DNA of 30,368 bases from CAVRTJ01 sp046704825. Its GTDB lineage: Bacteria; Acidobacteriota; UBA4820; DSQY01. This document shows positions 14,450 through 23,100 of the stretch, in pieces. The stretch is from contig JBJKRE010000314.1 in NCBI GenBank assembly GCA_046704825.1, forward strand, positions 1 through 30,368, given 5' to 3'. Position 1 is the stretch's first letter. The number at the start of each line of letters is the position of its first letter. The notes beneath the pieces are model-generated. The model ran no database searches. It worked only from the letters and a program-made list of their open reading frames with translations, and was not told the DNA's origin. A program made the position numbers and the translations under genes.

Positions 14450-17203
14450 ATGGACAGACAAACTGAATCGGGGACCGCGGTCGTCGGTGACGCCGGTCCG
14501 GCCAACGAAAGGCGGCGCCTCGCCGCGCTCGCCTTCAATCTTCTGGGCGGGATCCTGCTCGGGGCGCTGGTGCTGTGCCTGCCCGCGAGCGCTCTTCAGG
14601 CGAGAACGCCCGCCTCTTCGAGCTCGGTTTTGAGGGCCACCCTCAAGAACGGATTGCGCGTGGTCATCGTGCGCAACCCACTCGCCCCCGTCGTGACCAC
14701 CGAAGTGAACTACCTCGTGGGATCCAACGAGGCCCCCAAAGGCTTTCCGGGCATGGCGCACGCGCAGGAGCACATGATGTTCCGCGGAAGTCCGGGCCTG
14801 AGTGCCGACCAGCTCGCGGACATCACCGCAGCCATGGGTGGCGACATGAACGCCGACACCCAGCAGACCGTCACCCAGTACTTCTTTACCGTGCCGGCAG
14901 AAGACCTGGACGTCGCGCTGCACGTCCAGTCCATTCGCATGAGCGGCGTCATGGACAGCCAGAAGCTGTGGGCCGAGGAGCGCGGCGCCATAGAGCAGGA
15001 AGTGGCGCAGGACCTCTCCAACCCCCAGTACGTCTTCTTCACCAAGCTGCTCAAGGCCATGTACAAGGGCACGCCTTACGCCCACGACGCCCTCGGTACG
15101 AAGCCGTCCTTCGACAAGACCACCGGGGCCATGCTGAAAAAGTTCTGGGACACCTGGTACGCCCCCAACAACGCCATCCTTGTCATCGTGGGTGACGTCC
15201 AGCCGCAGAAGACCCTCGCCGAGGTCAAGAAGCTGTTCGGTCCCATCCCCACCAAGAAGATCCCCAAGCGGCCGGGGATCAATCTCCAGCCCGTCACTCC
15301 GAACACCCTTCACCTCAAGACGGACCTCCCTTACGGGCTCGCCCTCGTCACGTTCCGCATGCCCGGTTCGGACAGCCCGGACTACGCCGCCGCCCAGGTC
15401 CTCGCCGACGTTCTGAGCAGCCGCAGGGGCTCCCTTTTCGAGCTCGTCCCCAAGGGCAAGGCCCTCTACGCCGGTTTTTCGTCCAACGCCATGCCCAAGG
15501 CCGGACTCGGATTCGCCTTCGCCGTCTTCCCCAAGGGCGGCGACTCGGCGGGTCTGGTCAAACAGGTCAACGCCATCCTCGCGGCGGACGTGAAGAACGG
15601 CCTGCCCGCCGACCTGGTAGAGGCCACCAAGCGCCACGTCCTCACACAGGCAGAACTCCAGAAGACATCGGTCTCGGGCCTTGCCCAGGCCTGGTCCCAG
15701 GCGCTGGCCGTCGAAGGCCGGCAGTCACCTGAAGACGACGTCGCCGCCATTCAGAAGGTCACCGTCCAGGACGTCGATCGCGTCGCGAGGAAGTACCTCG
15801 ATCCGAAGCACTCCGTCGTGGCCATCCTCACCCCCCAGCCCTCCGGAAAGCCGATCTCTTCAAAGGGCTTCGGCGGCAGCGAGTCTTTCGCGCCCAAGAA
15901 CCCCAAACCGGTCAAACTGCCCGTCTGGGCCGAGAAGGCCCTGGGGCGCCTCGCCATACCGGCCTCGGCCGTCAACCCTGTCGTCGCCACCCTGCCCAAC
16001 GGCATCAAGCTGATCGTCCAGCCCGAATCCACGAGCAACACGGTGAGCGTTTTCGGACGCATCAGGAACAACTCTGACATGGAGACCCCGAAAGGCCAGG
16101 ACGGCGTCGATGAGGTACTCGGACGGCTGTTCGACTTCGGCACCACCTCCCTGAACCGCATCGCATTCCAGAAGGCGCTTGACGACATCGGGGCCTCCGA
16201 AAACGCGGGAACGAGCTTCAGCGTACGCGCCCTTTCCAGCCACTTCGACACGGCCGTCAAGCTGTTGGCCGACAACGAACTCCATCCCGCGCTTCCGCAA
16301 CGCGCCTTCATGATCATGAAGATGCAGACCGCCCGTTCCCTGGCCGGTCTCCTTCAGAGTCCCGACTACCTCTCGGGGCGCGCACTCGACAAGGCTCTCT
16401 ACCCCGAGAACGACCCCAGCCTGCGCCAGGCGACCCCCAAGACGGTTTCGGCGCTCACGCTGGGTGACGTGAAGGCCTATTACAAGAAGGTCTTCCGCCC
16501 GGACCTCACTACCATCGTGGTCATCGGCGCCATCAAGCCTGCCGAAGCCAAGGCTGTGATCGAGAAGTACTTCGGTGAGTGGAAGGCTGAGGGCCCCAAA
16601 CCCGACACCCTCTATCCCCCCGTGCCGGCGAACAAACCCTCCAGCACGGCCGTTCCGGACTCCAGCCGCGTTCAGGACCTGGTCACTCTCTCCGAAACCC
16701 TCGGACTGAAGCGGTCCAATCCGGACTACTACGCCCTGGAACTCGGCAACCACGTGCTCGGCGGCGCCTTCTACGCCACCCGGTACTACCGCGACCTCCG
16801 CGAAAAAGCCGGCCTGGTTTACTACGTGGGGTCGTCCTTCAACGTGGGCCGCACCCGCTCCACCTACACGGTGAACTACGCCTGCGACCCGCCCAACGTG
16901 ACGAAGGCTCAGAACATGGTGGTCAAAGAGCTCAAGGCCATGACCTCCTCACCCGTCACCGCCAGCGAGCTCCAGAAGGCCAAGGCCATCCTGCTCCGCG
17001 AGATCCCCCTGCGGGAATCCAGCGAACGCAGCATCGCCGGAGGACTTCTGTCGCGGTCCATTCACGACCTGCCCCTGAACGAGCCCACCCTCGCGGCCCG
17101 GAAGTACGTCAAGCTTACGGCCGCCGAGATCCAGACCGCATTCAAGAAGTGGATACGGCCTGACGACCTCGTCCGCGTCACCCAGGGGCCCAGCCCCAAA
17201 TAG
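14450..17203 (+). CDS. Exported two-domain M16 zinc metallopeptidase, 917 aa
   Basis: This is a pitrilysin-family (M16) peptidase built as two M16 halves in one chain. An unusually long polar N-terminus (~22 residues) leads into a hydrophobic segment (AFNLLGGILLGALVLCLPAS) ending in SALQA, so the protein is exported or membrane-anchored. The first half has the inverted zinc motif in MAHAQEHMMFRG (HxxEH, ~104-108), and the third zinc ligand is expected in ERGAIEQEV about 75 residues later. The second half lacks HxxEH but keeps the substrate-binding segment FYATRYYRDLREKAGLVYY, as in catalytically inactive partner domains. The ATG at 14450 has GGAGG 8 nt upstream. The stop is TAG and a strong hairpin terminator follows. 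Substrates are probably peptides in the periplasm; they cannot be specified. Confidence 0.94.
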   Translation: MDRQTESGTAVVGDAGPANERRRLAALAFNLLGGILLGALVLCLPASALQARTPASSSSVLRATLKNGLRVVIVRNPLAPVVTTEVNYLVGSNEAPKGFPGMAHAQEHMMFRGSPGLSADQLADITAAMGGDMNADTQQTVTQYFFTVPAEDLDVALHVQSIRMSGVMDSQKLWAEERGAIEQEVAQDLSNPQYVFFTKLLKAMYKGTPYAHDALGTKPSFDKTTGAMLKKFWDTWYAPNNAILVIVGDVQPQKTLAEVKKLFGPIPTKKIPKRPGINLQPVTPNTLHLKTDLPYGLALVTFRMPGSDSPDYAAAQVLADVLSSRRGSLFELVPKGKALYAGFSSNAMPKAGLGFAFAVFPKGGDSAGLVKQVNAILAADVKNGLPADLVEATKRHVLTQAELQKTSVSGLAQAWSQALAVEGRQSPEDDVAAIQKVTVQDVDRVARKYLDPKHSVVAILTPQPSGKPISSKGFGGSESFAPKNPKPVKLPVWAEKALGRLAIPASAVNPVVATLPNGIKLIVQPESTSNTVSVFGRIRNNSDMETPKGQDGVDEVLGRLFDFGTTSLNRIAFQKALDDIGASENAGTSFSVRALSSHFDTAVKLLADNELHPALPQRAFMIMKMQTARSLAGLLQSPDYLSGRALDKALYPENDPSLRQATPKTVSALTLGDVKAYYKKVFRPDLTTIVVIGAIKPAEAKAVIEKYFGEWKAEGPKPDTLYPPVPANKPSSTAVPDSSRVQDLVTLSETLGLKRSNPDYYALELGNHVLGGAFYATRYYRDLREKAGLVYYVGSSFNVGRTRSTYTVNYACDPPNVTKAQNMVVKELKAMTSSPVTASELQKAKAILLREIPLRESSERSIAGGLLSRSIHDLPLNEPTLAARKYVKLTAAEIQTAFKKWIRPDDLVRVTQGPSPK

Positions 17204-17256
17204 CGTCGCAGCGGGGAACGGGCCCCGCTCCAGCGACACACTTCAAGCCTTGATCG

Positions 17257-17288
17257 GGCCCGGGAGCGACCTCGCTCCCGGGCCTTTT
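17257..17288 (+). terminator. Rho-independent terminator after the M16 peptidase gene
   Basis: GGCCCGGGAGCGA (17257-17269) pairs perfectly with TCGCTCCCGGGCC (17272-17284), followed by TTTT. The stem is very GC-rich and the loop tiny. It lies ~50 nt after the peptidase stop. Confidence 0.85.
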
Positions 17289-17379
17289 GGGGCGGGATGG
17301 GCTACAATAACGAACCGGGTGGCTCGTCCGGCCGGCTCCAGACGCAGGTAAAACAACCGTTCCTGAGGGTTCACGCTCC

Positions 17380-18939
17380 GTGGGAAACCAAGCTCGACGC
17401 CAGACCAGCAAGTTCATGATCACCTTCGCCACCATGCTGGCCACCATGATGCAGGCCGTGGACACCTCGGTGGCCAACGTGGCGCTGCCCCACATGCAGG
17501 GGGCCTTCTCGGCCGGCGTGGACGAAATCACGTGGGTGCTCACCGCCTACCTGGTCGCCAACGCCGTCATCGTCCCCATCACGGGATGGATGGGCAACTA
17601 CTTCGGCCGTCGGCGGGTGTATATCCTCAGCCTCATCGTGTTCACGCTCTCCTCCCTCGGGTCCGGCGCCGCGCCCACCCTCGCCTTCTGCGTCCTGATG
17701 CGAGTCATCCAGGGCCTGTCCGGAGGCGTCATCGTCCCCATGAGTCAGGCTATCCTGCTGGAGGCCTTCCCCGCGGAGGACAGGGGGCGGGCCCTCTCCT
17801 ATTTCGGAGTCGGCGTGGTCTTCGGCCCGATCATCGGCCCCATCCTGGGCGGCTGGATTACCGACCACTGGAGCTGGCGCTGGATCTTTTACATCAACAT
17901 CCCCATAGGCATCCTGGCCGTCGTTCTCGCCCTCCTCTACGTGTGGGACCCGCCCTACCTCAAGAAGCCCGAAGGAGGCCTGGATTCCTGGAGCCTGGCG
18001 TTCGTGGTCCTGGGCCTCGGGGGCCTCGAAGTGGTACTCAGCAGGGGCGAACGCCTGGACTGGTTCCAGAGCCACTTCATCCAGATCTTCGCCCTCCTGG
18101 CAGCCCTGGGTATCGCCCTCTTCATCTGGCGGTCGCTGACGCACAGCAGCCCCCTGGTGGACCTGTCGATCCTCAAGAACAAGGAGTTCGCCGCGGGGGT
18201 CGGCCTCTCCTTCTTCCAGTACTTCGTGCTGTACGCCACGCTCGTGATGCTCCCCCTCTTCGTGCAGCACATGCTCGGCTACACGGCCACCTGGGCCGGC
18301 CTGCTCCTGGCGCCCGGCGGGGTCGCCGCCCTGCTCGCCATGCTGGTGGGCGGCCAACTTGTGGGGCGCATCGACGCTCGGTGGCTCCTACTCGCAGGGG
18401 TGCTCATCATGCTCGTGTCACTGCGGATGCTGTGGAATCTGAGCCTGGGGATCGACTTCACCTACCTGGCGACGGCCCGTTTCGTGCAGGGGTTCGGCGT
18501 CGGCCTCCTGTTCATTTCGGTGGCCGCCGCGGCCTACTCCACCATGTCCGCGGAGAAGATGGGCCACGCCACGGGCTTCTACAACCTGGTCAGAAACGAG
18601 GGTGGTTCCATCGGCATCGCCGTGGCCTCCACGATCCTGGCGAGCCGCGCGCAGTTCCACCAGGAGCGACTGGTTGAACACATGAACCCGTACAACCCCA
18701 TCTTTCAGCATCGCTCGGCCGAGGCCGTCCACGGTCTGGCCCCCCACGTCGGCATGAACGGCCATGCGGTCGGGCAGCTCTCCCAGGCGCTCCTCTATCA
18801 CCAGGCCCAGGCCCAGGCCATGGTGCTGTCGTACGCCGACATATTCTGGGTGATCACCTTCGTCCTGCTGGGGTTCCTGCCCCTCATCCCGATCCTGCGC
18901 GGCAAGGTCGCGCGGAGAGGCGCGCCCCAGGTCGATTAG
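17380..18939 (+). CDS. DHA2-family (EmrB/QacA) MFS multidrug exporter, 519 aa
   Basis: This is an inner-membrane proton-driven exporter of the 14-helix drug:H+ antiporter family. The first helix shows the EmrB-type pattern MMQAVDTSVANVALPHM. MFS motif A appears as GNYFGRRRVY. The family signature GVVFGPIIGPILGGW, with DHWSWRWIFYINIPIG, lies near residue 145-175. Length and the spread of hydrophobic segments fit EmrB. No EmrA-type membrane-fusion protein or TolC-type channel gene adjoins it, so either partners lie elsewhere or it acts alone. The GTG start at 17380 has GAGGG ~10 nt upstream. A TACAAT -10-like element (17303-17308) lies upstream without a convincing -35. The stop is TAG. Substrate is unknown. 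Confidence 0.92.
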   Translation: MGNQARRQTSKFMITFATMLATMMQAVDTSVANVALPHMQGAFSAGVDEITWVLTAYLVANAVIVPITGWMGNYFGRRRVYILSLIVFTLSSLGSGAAPTLAFCVLMRVIQGLSGGVIVPMSQAILLEAFPAEDRGRALSYFGVGVVFGPIIGPILGGWITDHWSWRWIFYINIPIGILAVVLALLYVWDPPYLKKPEGGLDSWSLAFVVLGLGGLEVVLSRGERLDWFQSHFIQIFALLAALGIALFIWRSLTHSSPLVDLSILKNKEFAAGVGLSFFQYFVLYATLVMLPLFVQHMLGYTATWAGLLLAPGGVAALLAMLVGGQLVGRIDARWLLLAGVLIMLVSLRMLWNLSLGIDFTYLATARFVQGFGVGLLFISVAAAAYSTMSAEKMGHATGFYNLVRNEGGSIGIAVASTILASRAQFHQERLVEHMNPYNPIFQHRSAEAVHGLAPHVGMNGHAVGQLSQALLYHQAQAQAMVLSYADIFWVITFVLLGFLPLIPILRGKVARRGAPQVD

Positions 18940-19008
18940 CACGGGCTGGCGCCCGGATTCCCGGCTGAGCGGTTTCGCCCGCACCGCACCTTCAGCAACG
19001 ACCTCTGC

Positions 19009-19037
19009 TGGTCCATCGCCCGGTGCTGTTCTATACT
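19009..19037 (+). promoter_or_regulatory. Possible gap promoter
   Basis: TATACT (19032-19037, 5 of 6) is preceded after 17 nt by a poor -35 (TGGTCC, 19009-19014). It is the best candidate in the 208-nt gap before gap. A weak CGGGC-TGGC-GCCCG hairpin (18942-18955) right after the MFS gene may reduce readthrough. Confidence 0.35.
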
Positions 19038-19147
19038 TGTCTTATTGTGCGCACTCTGAATCAGAAAATGAGGAGCCCTCGCGATGCGGACGCGCTTCGG
19101 CCCGCCCCGTGCGACGGGCTGCCTCCTTCGATTGAGGAGGACAGTTC

Positions 19148-20146
19148 ATGGCCACCGTAGGCATCAATGGTTTCGGGCGAATAGGAAAGATGGTCTTTCG
19201 CATACTCCACGAACGCGGCGTAAACGTCGCGCTCATCAACGACCTCATCGGCGGGAAGAGCCTGGCGTACCTTCTGAAGTACGACTCCGTCTACGGTCGC
19301 TTCGCCGGTGAGATCAGCTGGACGGACGACCACCTCATCGTCGACGGGAAGAAGATTCTCGTGTCCACCGTCCGTGACCCCGCCAAGCTCGACTGGGGCC
19401 GCGCCGGCGTGGACGTGGTCGTGGAATCGACGGGTGTCCTCGGACACCGTGCAGACGCCGTCAAGCACCTGCAGGCCGGCGCCCGAAAGGTGATCATCAC
19501 GGCCCACGCCCGACAGCCCGACGTCGAGATCGTGCTGGGCGTGAACGAGGACCACTACGACCCGGCCAGTCACCACATCCTCTCCAATGCGTCCTGCACG
19601 ACCAATTCGGTGGCCCCGGTGATGAAGGTGCTCGACGAGGTCTTCGGCGTCGATGCGGCCTTCCTCACGACCATCCATTCTTTCACGAGTTCGCAGCGCC
19701 TACTGGACACGACGCACAAGAAGGACCCGCGCCGGGGCCGTGCCGCCGCCATCAACATCGTTCCGACGACGACGGGAGCCGCCAGGGCCACCTCGGCGGT
19801 CCTGCCGCAGCTGAAGGGCATATTCGAGGGGCTCGCCTTCCGCATCCCCACACCGACGGGCTCCATCAGCGACATCACCGTGAACCTCAAGCGCGAAGCC
19901 TCCCCGGACGCGATCAACGGGGCTCTACGGGATGCCGCCGAAGGGCTCATGAAGGGCATCCTCGCCTACACCGAAGAGCCCATCGTGCTCACGGACATCG
20001 TCGGCGACTCGCACTCCGCCATCGTGGACGGAGGCCTGACCAAGACCATGGGAACGATGGCGAAAGTATTCAGCTGGTACGACAACGAGTGGGGCTATTC
20101 CAACAGGGTGGCCGACCTCGTTGAAATGGTGGCCGCCAAGCTCTGA
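19148..20146 (+). CDS. gap: Type I glyceraldehyde-3-phosphate dehydrogenase, 332 aa
   Basis: GAPDH oxidises glyceraldehyde 3-phosphate to 1,3-bisphosphoglycerate in glycolysis, or runs in reverse in gluconeogenesis. The NAD-binding Rossmann start is GINGFGRIGKMVFRI. The active-site Cys lies in SNASCTTNSVAP (~C150) and the partner His in TTIHSFTSSQRLLD (~H177). The phosphate-site segment IVPTTTGAARA and the C-terminal SWYDNEWGYSNRV are intact. An Asp follows the second strand (ALINDL), which usually favours NAD over NADP. The usual SCTTNC has Ser at the last position, which is not catalytic. The ATG at 19148 has GAGGAGG 7 nt upstream. The gene converges with the minus-strand ligase gene, with only 10 bp between the stops and no room for a separate terminator. 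Confidence 0.98.
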   Translation: MATVGINGFGRIGKMVFRILHERGVNVALINDLIGGKSLAYLLKYDSVYGRFAGEISWTDDHLIVDGKKILVSTVRDPAKLDWGRAGVDVVVESTGVLGHRADAVKHLQAGARKVIITAHARQPDVEIVLGVNEDHYDPASHHILSNASCTTNSVAPVMKVLDEVFGVDAAFLTTIHSFTSSQRLLDTTHKKDPRRGRAAAINIVPTTTGAARATSAVLPQLKGIFEGLAFRIPTPTGSISDITVNLKREASPDAINGALRDAAEGLMKGILAYTEEPIVLTDIVGDSHSAIVDGGLTKTMGTMAKVFSWYDNEWGYSNRVADLVEMVAAKL

Positions 20147-20156
20147 GGGACGTTCC

Positions 20157-21638
20157 TCATCGGGCCCTGAGCGCCTCGACACGGCGGACCAGCTCTTCCA
20201 GCACCGTCCGGTACAGTTCGTCGCCGATGCACGCGTCTTCCACGCCCGCGTCGATGTTGGGGTTGTCGTTGACCTCCATGACGTAGACGCCCCGATCCGT
20301 CATCTTCACGTCCACGCCGTACAGGCCGTCTCCGATGAGGTTCGCGGCCTTCAGCGCCGCCTCAAGGACCTTCGGGGGCACGGCGTCAACCGGCAGCGTC
20401 TTGAAGCCGCCCTCCGTGAATCGACCGGACGGGCTGTGTTTCACGATCTGCCAGTGGTGCTTGGACATGAAGTACTGGCACGCGTAGATGGGCCTTCGCC
20501 CCAGGATGCCGATTCGCCAGTCGTATTCGGTGTACATGAACTCCTGAGCCAGTATCAGGTCCGAATCCGTGAAGAGCTTCTTGCTGATGGCCTTCAGTTC
20601 GCCGAAGTTGTTGACCTTGTAAACCCCTCTCGAGAACGAGCTGTCCGGGATCTTGAGGACCATCGGGTAGGGAATGGCCGCTTCGAGCTTCTGCAGCGCA
20701 CGGGTCCCGACCTCCTGTATGACCACCGTTTTGGGGGTCGGGACCTTGTGGGCCGTCAGCAGCTCGGCGAGGTAGACCTTGTTGGTGCACTTCACGATGG
20801 AATCGGGGTCGTCGATGACGGCCATCCCCTCGTTCTCGGCTTTCTTTGCAAAGCGATAGGTGTAGTGATCGATCTCCGTCGTCTCCCGGATGAAGAGGGC
20901 GTCGTACTCGGCCAGCTTGGCGTAGTCCCTGCGCTCGATCAGGTCCACGCCTATGCCGAGTTTCTCCCCCACCCTGATGAACTTCTGAAGCGCCCGCTTG
21001 TTGGACGGAGGCAGGCGCTCCGCCGGGTCGTAGAGTACGGCGAGGTCATAGCGCGTGCGGGTCCTGGCTTTCGGCCTGTGCCAGGGCCGGGTCCTGTACT
21101 CTTCGAAGGCTGCGACAAAAAGCGCTTCCTGCTCGTCCGAGAGCCCATGGAGGTGGGCCGGACGGATGGCGGAGATATGCCACCTGCCCTGGAGCCTGAA
21201 CTCGACTCTCAGGAGGGGGCACTGGAAGAGGTCGAAGATCTGGCGGGCGAGGTCCTGCAGGCGCCGGTGTCTGCACCGGCCGAAGAAGATGCACATCTCA
21301 AAGGAGTTGCGGTCTTCGAGGCCCGTCTCCTTTCTCATGACCTTCTCCACGGTCTCGTCCAGGTCCTCGACGTTGAGGCTGTAGATGGCCTTGCTGCTGA
21401 GGTCGGTCAGCGTACGGACCGTCGGGATGACCCTGTGCCGCCTGGCCTGCGCCAGGAGCGAGCAGTAGTAGCCGACGGTCAGGTAGCCGTAGCTGCGGCA
21501 GATGTTTATGACTTTTGCGTCTCTGAGCTTGAAGTACTGTGACTGCGCGAGATAGTCCCTTGCGCGGACCACCGTCACGTCCGGGAAATTCGGTTTCCAG
21601 TCCTTGAGGTTTTCGACGATCACGACCTGCCGCGCCAC
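20157..21638 (-). CDS. RimK-like ATP-grasp ligase with an N-terminal RLAN-type domain, 493 aa
   Basis: The C-terminal ~300 residues are a RimK-type ATP-grasp fold: INDDPDSIVKCTNK-like entry (seen as VIDDPDSIVKCTNKVYLAEL), VPTPKTVV (~300), PMVLKIPDSSFSRGVYK, a DWRIGILG segment, and the metal/ATP end motif VMEVNDNPNIDAG (~458). Such enzymes join a carboxylate to an amine through an acyl-phosphate, RimK adding glutamate to ribosomal protein S6. Here an extra ~170-residue alpha/beta domain (VIVENLKDWKPNFPDVTVV, then NICRSYGYLTVGYYCSLLAQ) precedes it, matching what I recall as the RimK-like ATP-grasp N-terminal domain. The start is GTG at 21638 with a perfect GGAGG 7 nt upstream; the longer frame to 22001 overlaps the neighbour and is not coding. 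It follows the GNAT-C39 gene by 44 nt, so the two are probably co-transcribed. Substrate is unknown. Confidence 0.9.
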   Translation of the reverse strand: MARQVVIVENLKDWKPNFPDVTVVRARDYLAQSQYFKLRDAKVINICRSYGYLTVGYYCSLLAQARRHRVIPTVRTLTDLSSKAIYSLNVEDLDETVEKVMRKETGLEDRNSFEMCIFFGRCRHRRLQDLARQIFDLFQCPLLRVEFRLQGRWHISAIRPAHLHGLSDEQEALFVAAFEEYRTRPWHRPKARTRTRYDLAVLYDPAERLPPSNKRALQKFIRVGEKLGIGVDLIERRDYAKLAEYDALFIRETTEIDHYTYRFAKKAENEGMAVIDDPDSIVKCTNKVYLAELLTAHKVPTPKTVVIQEVGTRALQKLEAAIPYPMVLKIPDSSFSRGVYKVNNFGELKAISKKLFTDSDLILAQEFMYTEYDWRIGILGRRPIYACQYFMSKHHWQIVKHSPSGRFTEGGFKTLPVDAVPPKVLEAALKAANLIGDGLYGVDVKMTDRGVYVMEVNDNPNIDAGVEDACIGDELYRTVLEELVRRVEALRAR

Positions 21639-21682
21639 CGGTACGCCTCCGCAGTCATCCACCCGTTCCACACCCTTCCCTT

Positions 21683-22843
21683 TCAAGGTCGGTCCTCGTC
21701 GGCACCGGCGCCACCCGGGGCGCCGTGTGCCGTCTCTCTTCCCGCCTGCGGCCTGCGGCCGACGAACAGGGCGGCCTTGAGCCCGGCCTTCCCGTACCTC
21801 GCCATGCGCTCGAAGTCTTTCTTCAGGATAGGCATGTTGATGCTGTCCGTGGCCGTCTTGTGCGCGTCGACGTCCACAAAGGAGTCGTGCACGTATATGA
21901 ACCGGTCGTCCAGTCCCGTGACGACGATCCAGTGGGGCGAGTTCTCGTGATAGATCCTTCGAGAACTTATGAGCACGAGCGGTATCAGCCCGGCTTCGCA
22001 ACGGTCCTGGATGTCCGCCATGCCCGGCGCACCGTAATGGAGCCTGATCCGGGAGCGCCCTATCTCGTCAAGCATGTCCTCCTGGACGAGCCTGATCACC
22101 TCCTTCTTCTCGTCACTCCTGACGGACTCGGTGAAGAGGACGCCTTCGGCGTTGACGAAGACCTCCACGTCGAACCCGCGATGGTAGGCCGACAGTGCCA
22201 GTCCGTAAGGACCGCACCCCCCGTGGCCCGACGTCATGTAGATACTCGTCGACTCCCGCCAGATGCGAAGCTCCATTTTTCTGTCCAGCTCGAGATCGGG
22301 GGCCAGCGCTCTCATGGCCATCATGAGCGCCGAGGGCCCGCAGGTGAAATCGAGCGTCTGCATGTAGAAGGGGACGCTCACGAGGTTGGGTTCGAGGTGC
22401 GGAATCAGGAATTTTTCGAACCTGAGCGCACGCTGGTGGTCCTCGTAGTAGTCCTCGATGGCACCGAAGCGCCGGTAGCCCGCCTTCTCGTACAGGCCGA
22501 TCGCCGGGCCGTTGTCGGCCCTCACTTCGAGCCTCACGCTTACGCAGTCGTGCTCCCGGGCGGCCCCTTCGGCCGCTTCCAGGAGCCGCGCCCCCAGCCC
22601 CAGCCCCCGGCTCCGCGGGTCCACGGCTACCGAGTAAAGGCGGGCGAGGGAGGTTCCCGTATTGAACAGGAGCATGGCGTACCCATTGAGCGCGCCTGCT
22701 TCGTCCTCGACGAGCGTGAGGGCGTTGGCCCGGCTGAGAAGGTATCGGAAATTTCGTCTCGAGAGGCGATCCGTCTCGAAGCACCTCGCTTCGAGAGCTA
22801 CGAGTTCTTCAAGATCTTCCAGACCGCCTCGGCGGACAGACAT
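21683..22843 (-). CDS. GNAT acetyltransferase fused to a C39-like cysteine peptidase, 386 aa
   Basis: Residues ~1-155 form a GNAT domain: SVRRGGLEDLEELVALEARC, the acetyl-CoA loop RSRGLGLGARLLEAAE (~80-95) and NGPAIGLYEKAGYRRFG. Residues ~160-370 are a papain-like C39-type domain. Its probable catalytic Cys lies in LDFTCGPSALMMAM (~C168), His in SPHWIVVTGLDD (~H304) and Asp in YVHDSFVD (~D319). A GGCGPYGLALSAYHRGFDV segment lies between. There is no ABC-transporter part and no signal peptide, so it should act in the cytoplasm. I chose the ATG at 22843 (GGAG 9 nt upstream), where GNAT similarity begins; the frame reaches 22918. It precedes the RimK-like ligase. The pair suggests modification or synthesis of a small peptide, with acyl transfer, ligation and cleavage in one pathway. 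That is inference. Confidence 0.9.
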   Translation of the reverse strand: MSVRRGGLEDLEELVALEARCFETDRLSRRNFRYLLSRANALTLVEDEAGALNGYAMLLFNTGTSLARLYSVAVDPRSRGLGLGARLLEAAEGAAREHDCVSVRLEVRADNGPAIGLYEKAGYRRFGAIEDYYEDHQRALRFEKFLIPHLEPNLVSVPFYMQTLDFTCGPSALMMAMRALAPDLELDRKMELRIWRESTSIYMTSGHGGCGPYGLALSAYHRGFDVEVFVNAEGVLFTESVRSDEKKEVIRLVQEDMLDEIGRSRIRLHYGAPGMADIQDRCEAGLIPLVLISSRRIYHENSPHWIVVTGLDDRFIYVHDSFVDVDAHKTATDSINMPILKKDFERMARYGKAGLKAALFVGRRPQAGRETAHGAPGGAGADEDRP

Positions 22844-22893
22844 GGTCTCACTCTCCCCTGCACCGCCTTCGACCGGCCGGTCTCGGGCTACGC

Positions 22894-22916
22894 GCTCTAT
22901 TATGGCCGCATAGAGC
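22894..22916 (-). promoter_or_regulatory. Inverted repeat around a -10-like element before the GNAT-C39 gene
   Basis: GCTCTAT (22894-22900) and ATAGAGC (22910-22916) are perfect 7-bp inverted arms around a 9-nt centre. On the minus strand the sequence CATAAT (22904-22899) lies across the inner edge of one arm and would be a -10 about 50 nt before the gene start. No good -35 accompanies it. It could be a repressor operator or a chance palindrome. Confidence 0.35.
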
Positions 22917-22999
22917 AAAAAATAAATACCCGCCCCCGCGCCTCATGGGGCGGAGCCGTCTCCCCGGAGTCGCCGCAGGTCGAAGGAGCCGGAGAGGCG

Positions 23000-23028
23000 C
23001 AGACGATTTTCCACGAAGGAACTATAAT
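23000..23028 (+). promoter_or_regulatory. Putative promoter of the FKBP gene
   Basis: A perfect TATAAT (23023-23028) is preceded after 17 nt by a weak -35 (CAGACG, 23000-23005). The predicted start near 23035 gives a ~65-nt leader. Confidence 0.45.
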
Positions 23029-23100
23029 AGAGGCTCGTCAGTTTCGGAGCCCGCGTGGGGGCTCCGCGGATCCAGACGCGCTGAGACTATGGGTGAGGGC

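Noticed and set aside
21639..22001. N-terminal extension of the RimK-like ligase up to 22001
   Set aside because: It overlaps the GNAT-C39 gene on the same strand in another frame and looks random; a GTG with perfect GGAGG lies at 21638.
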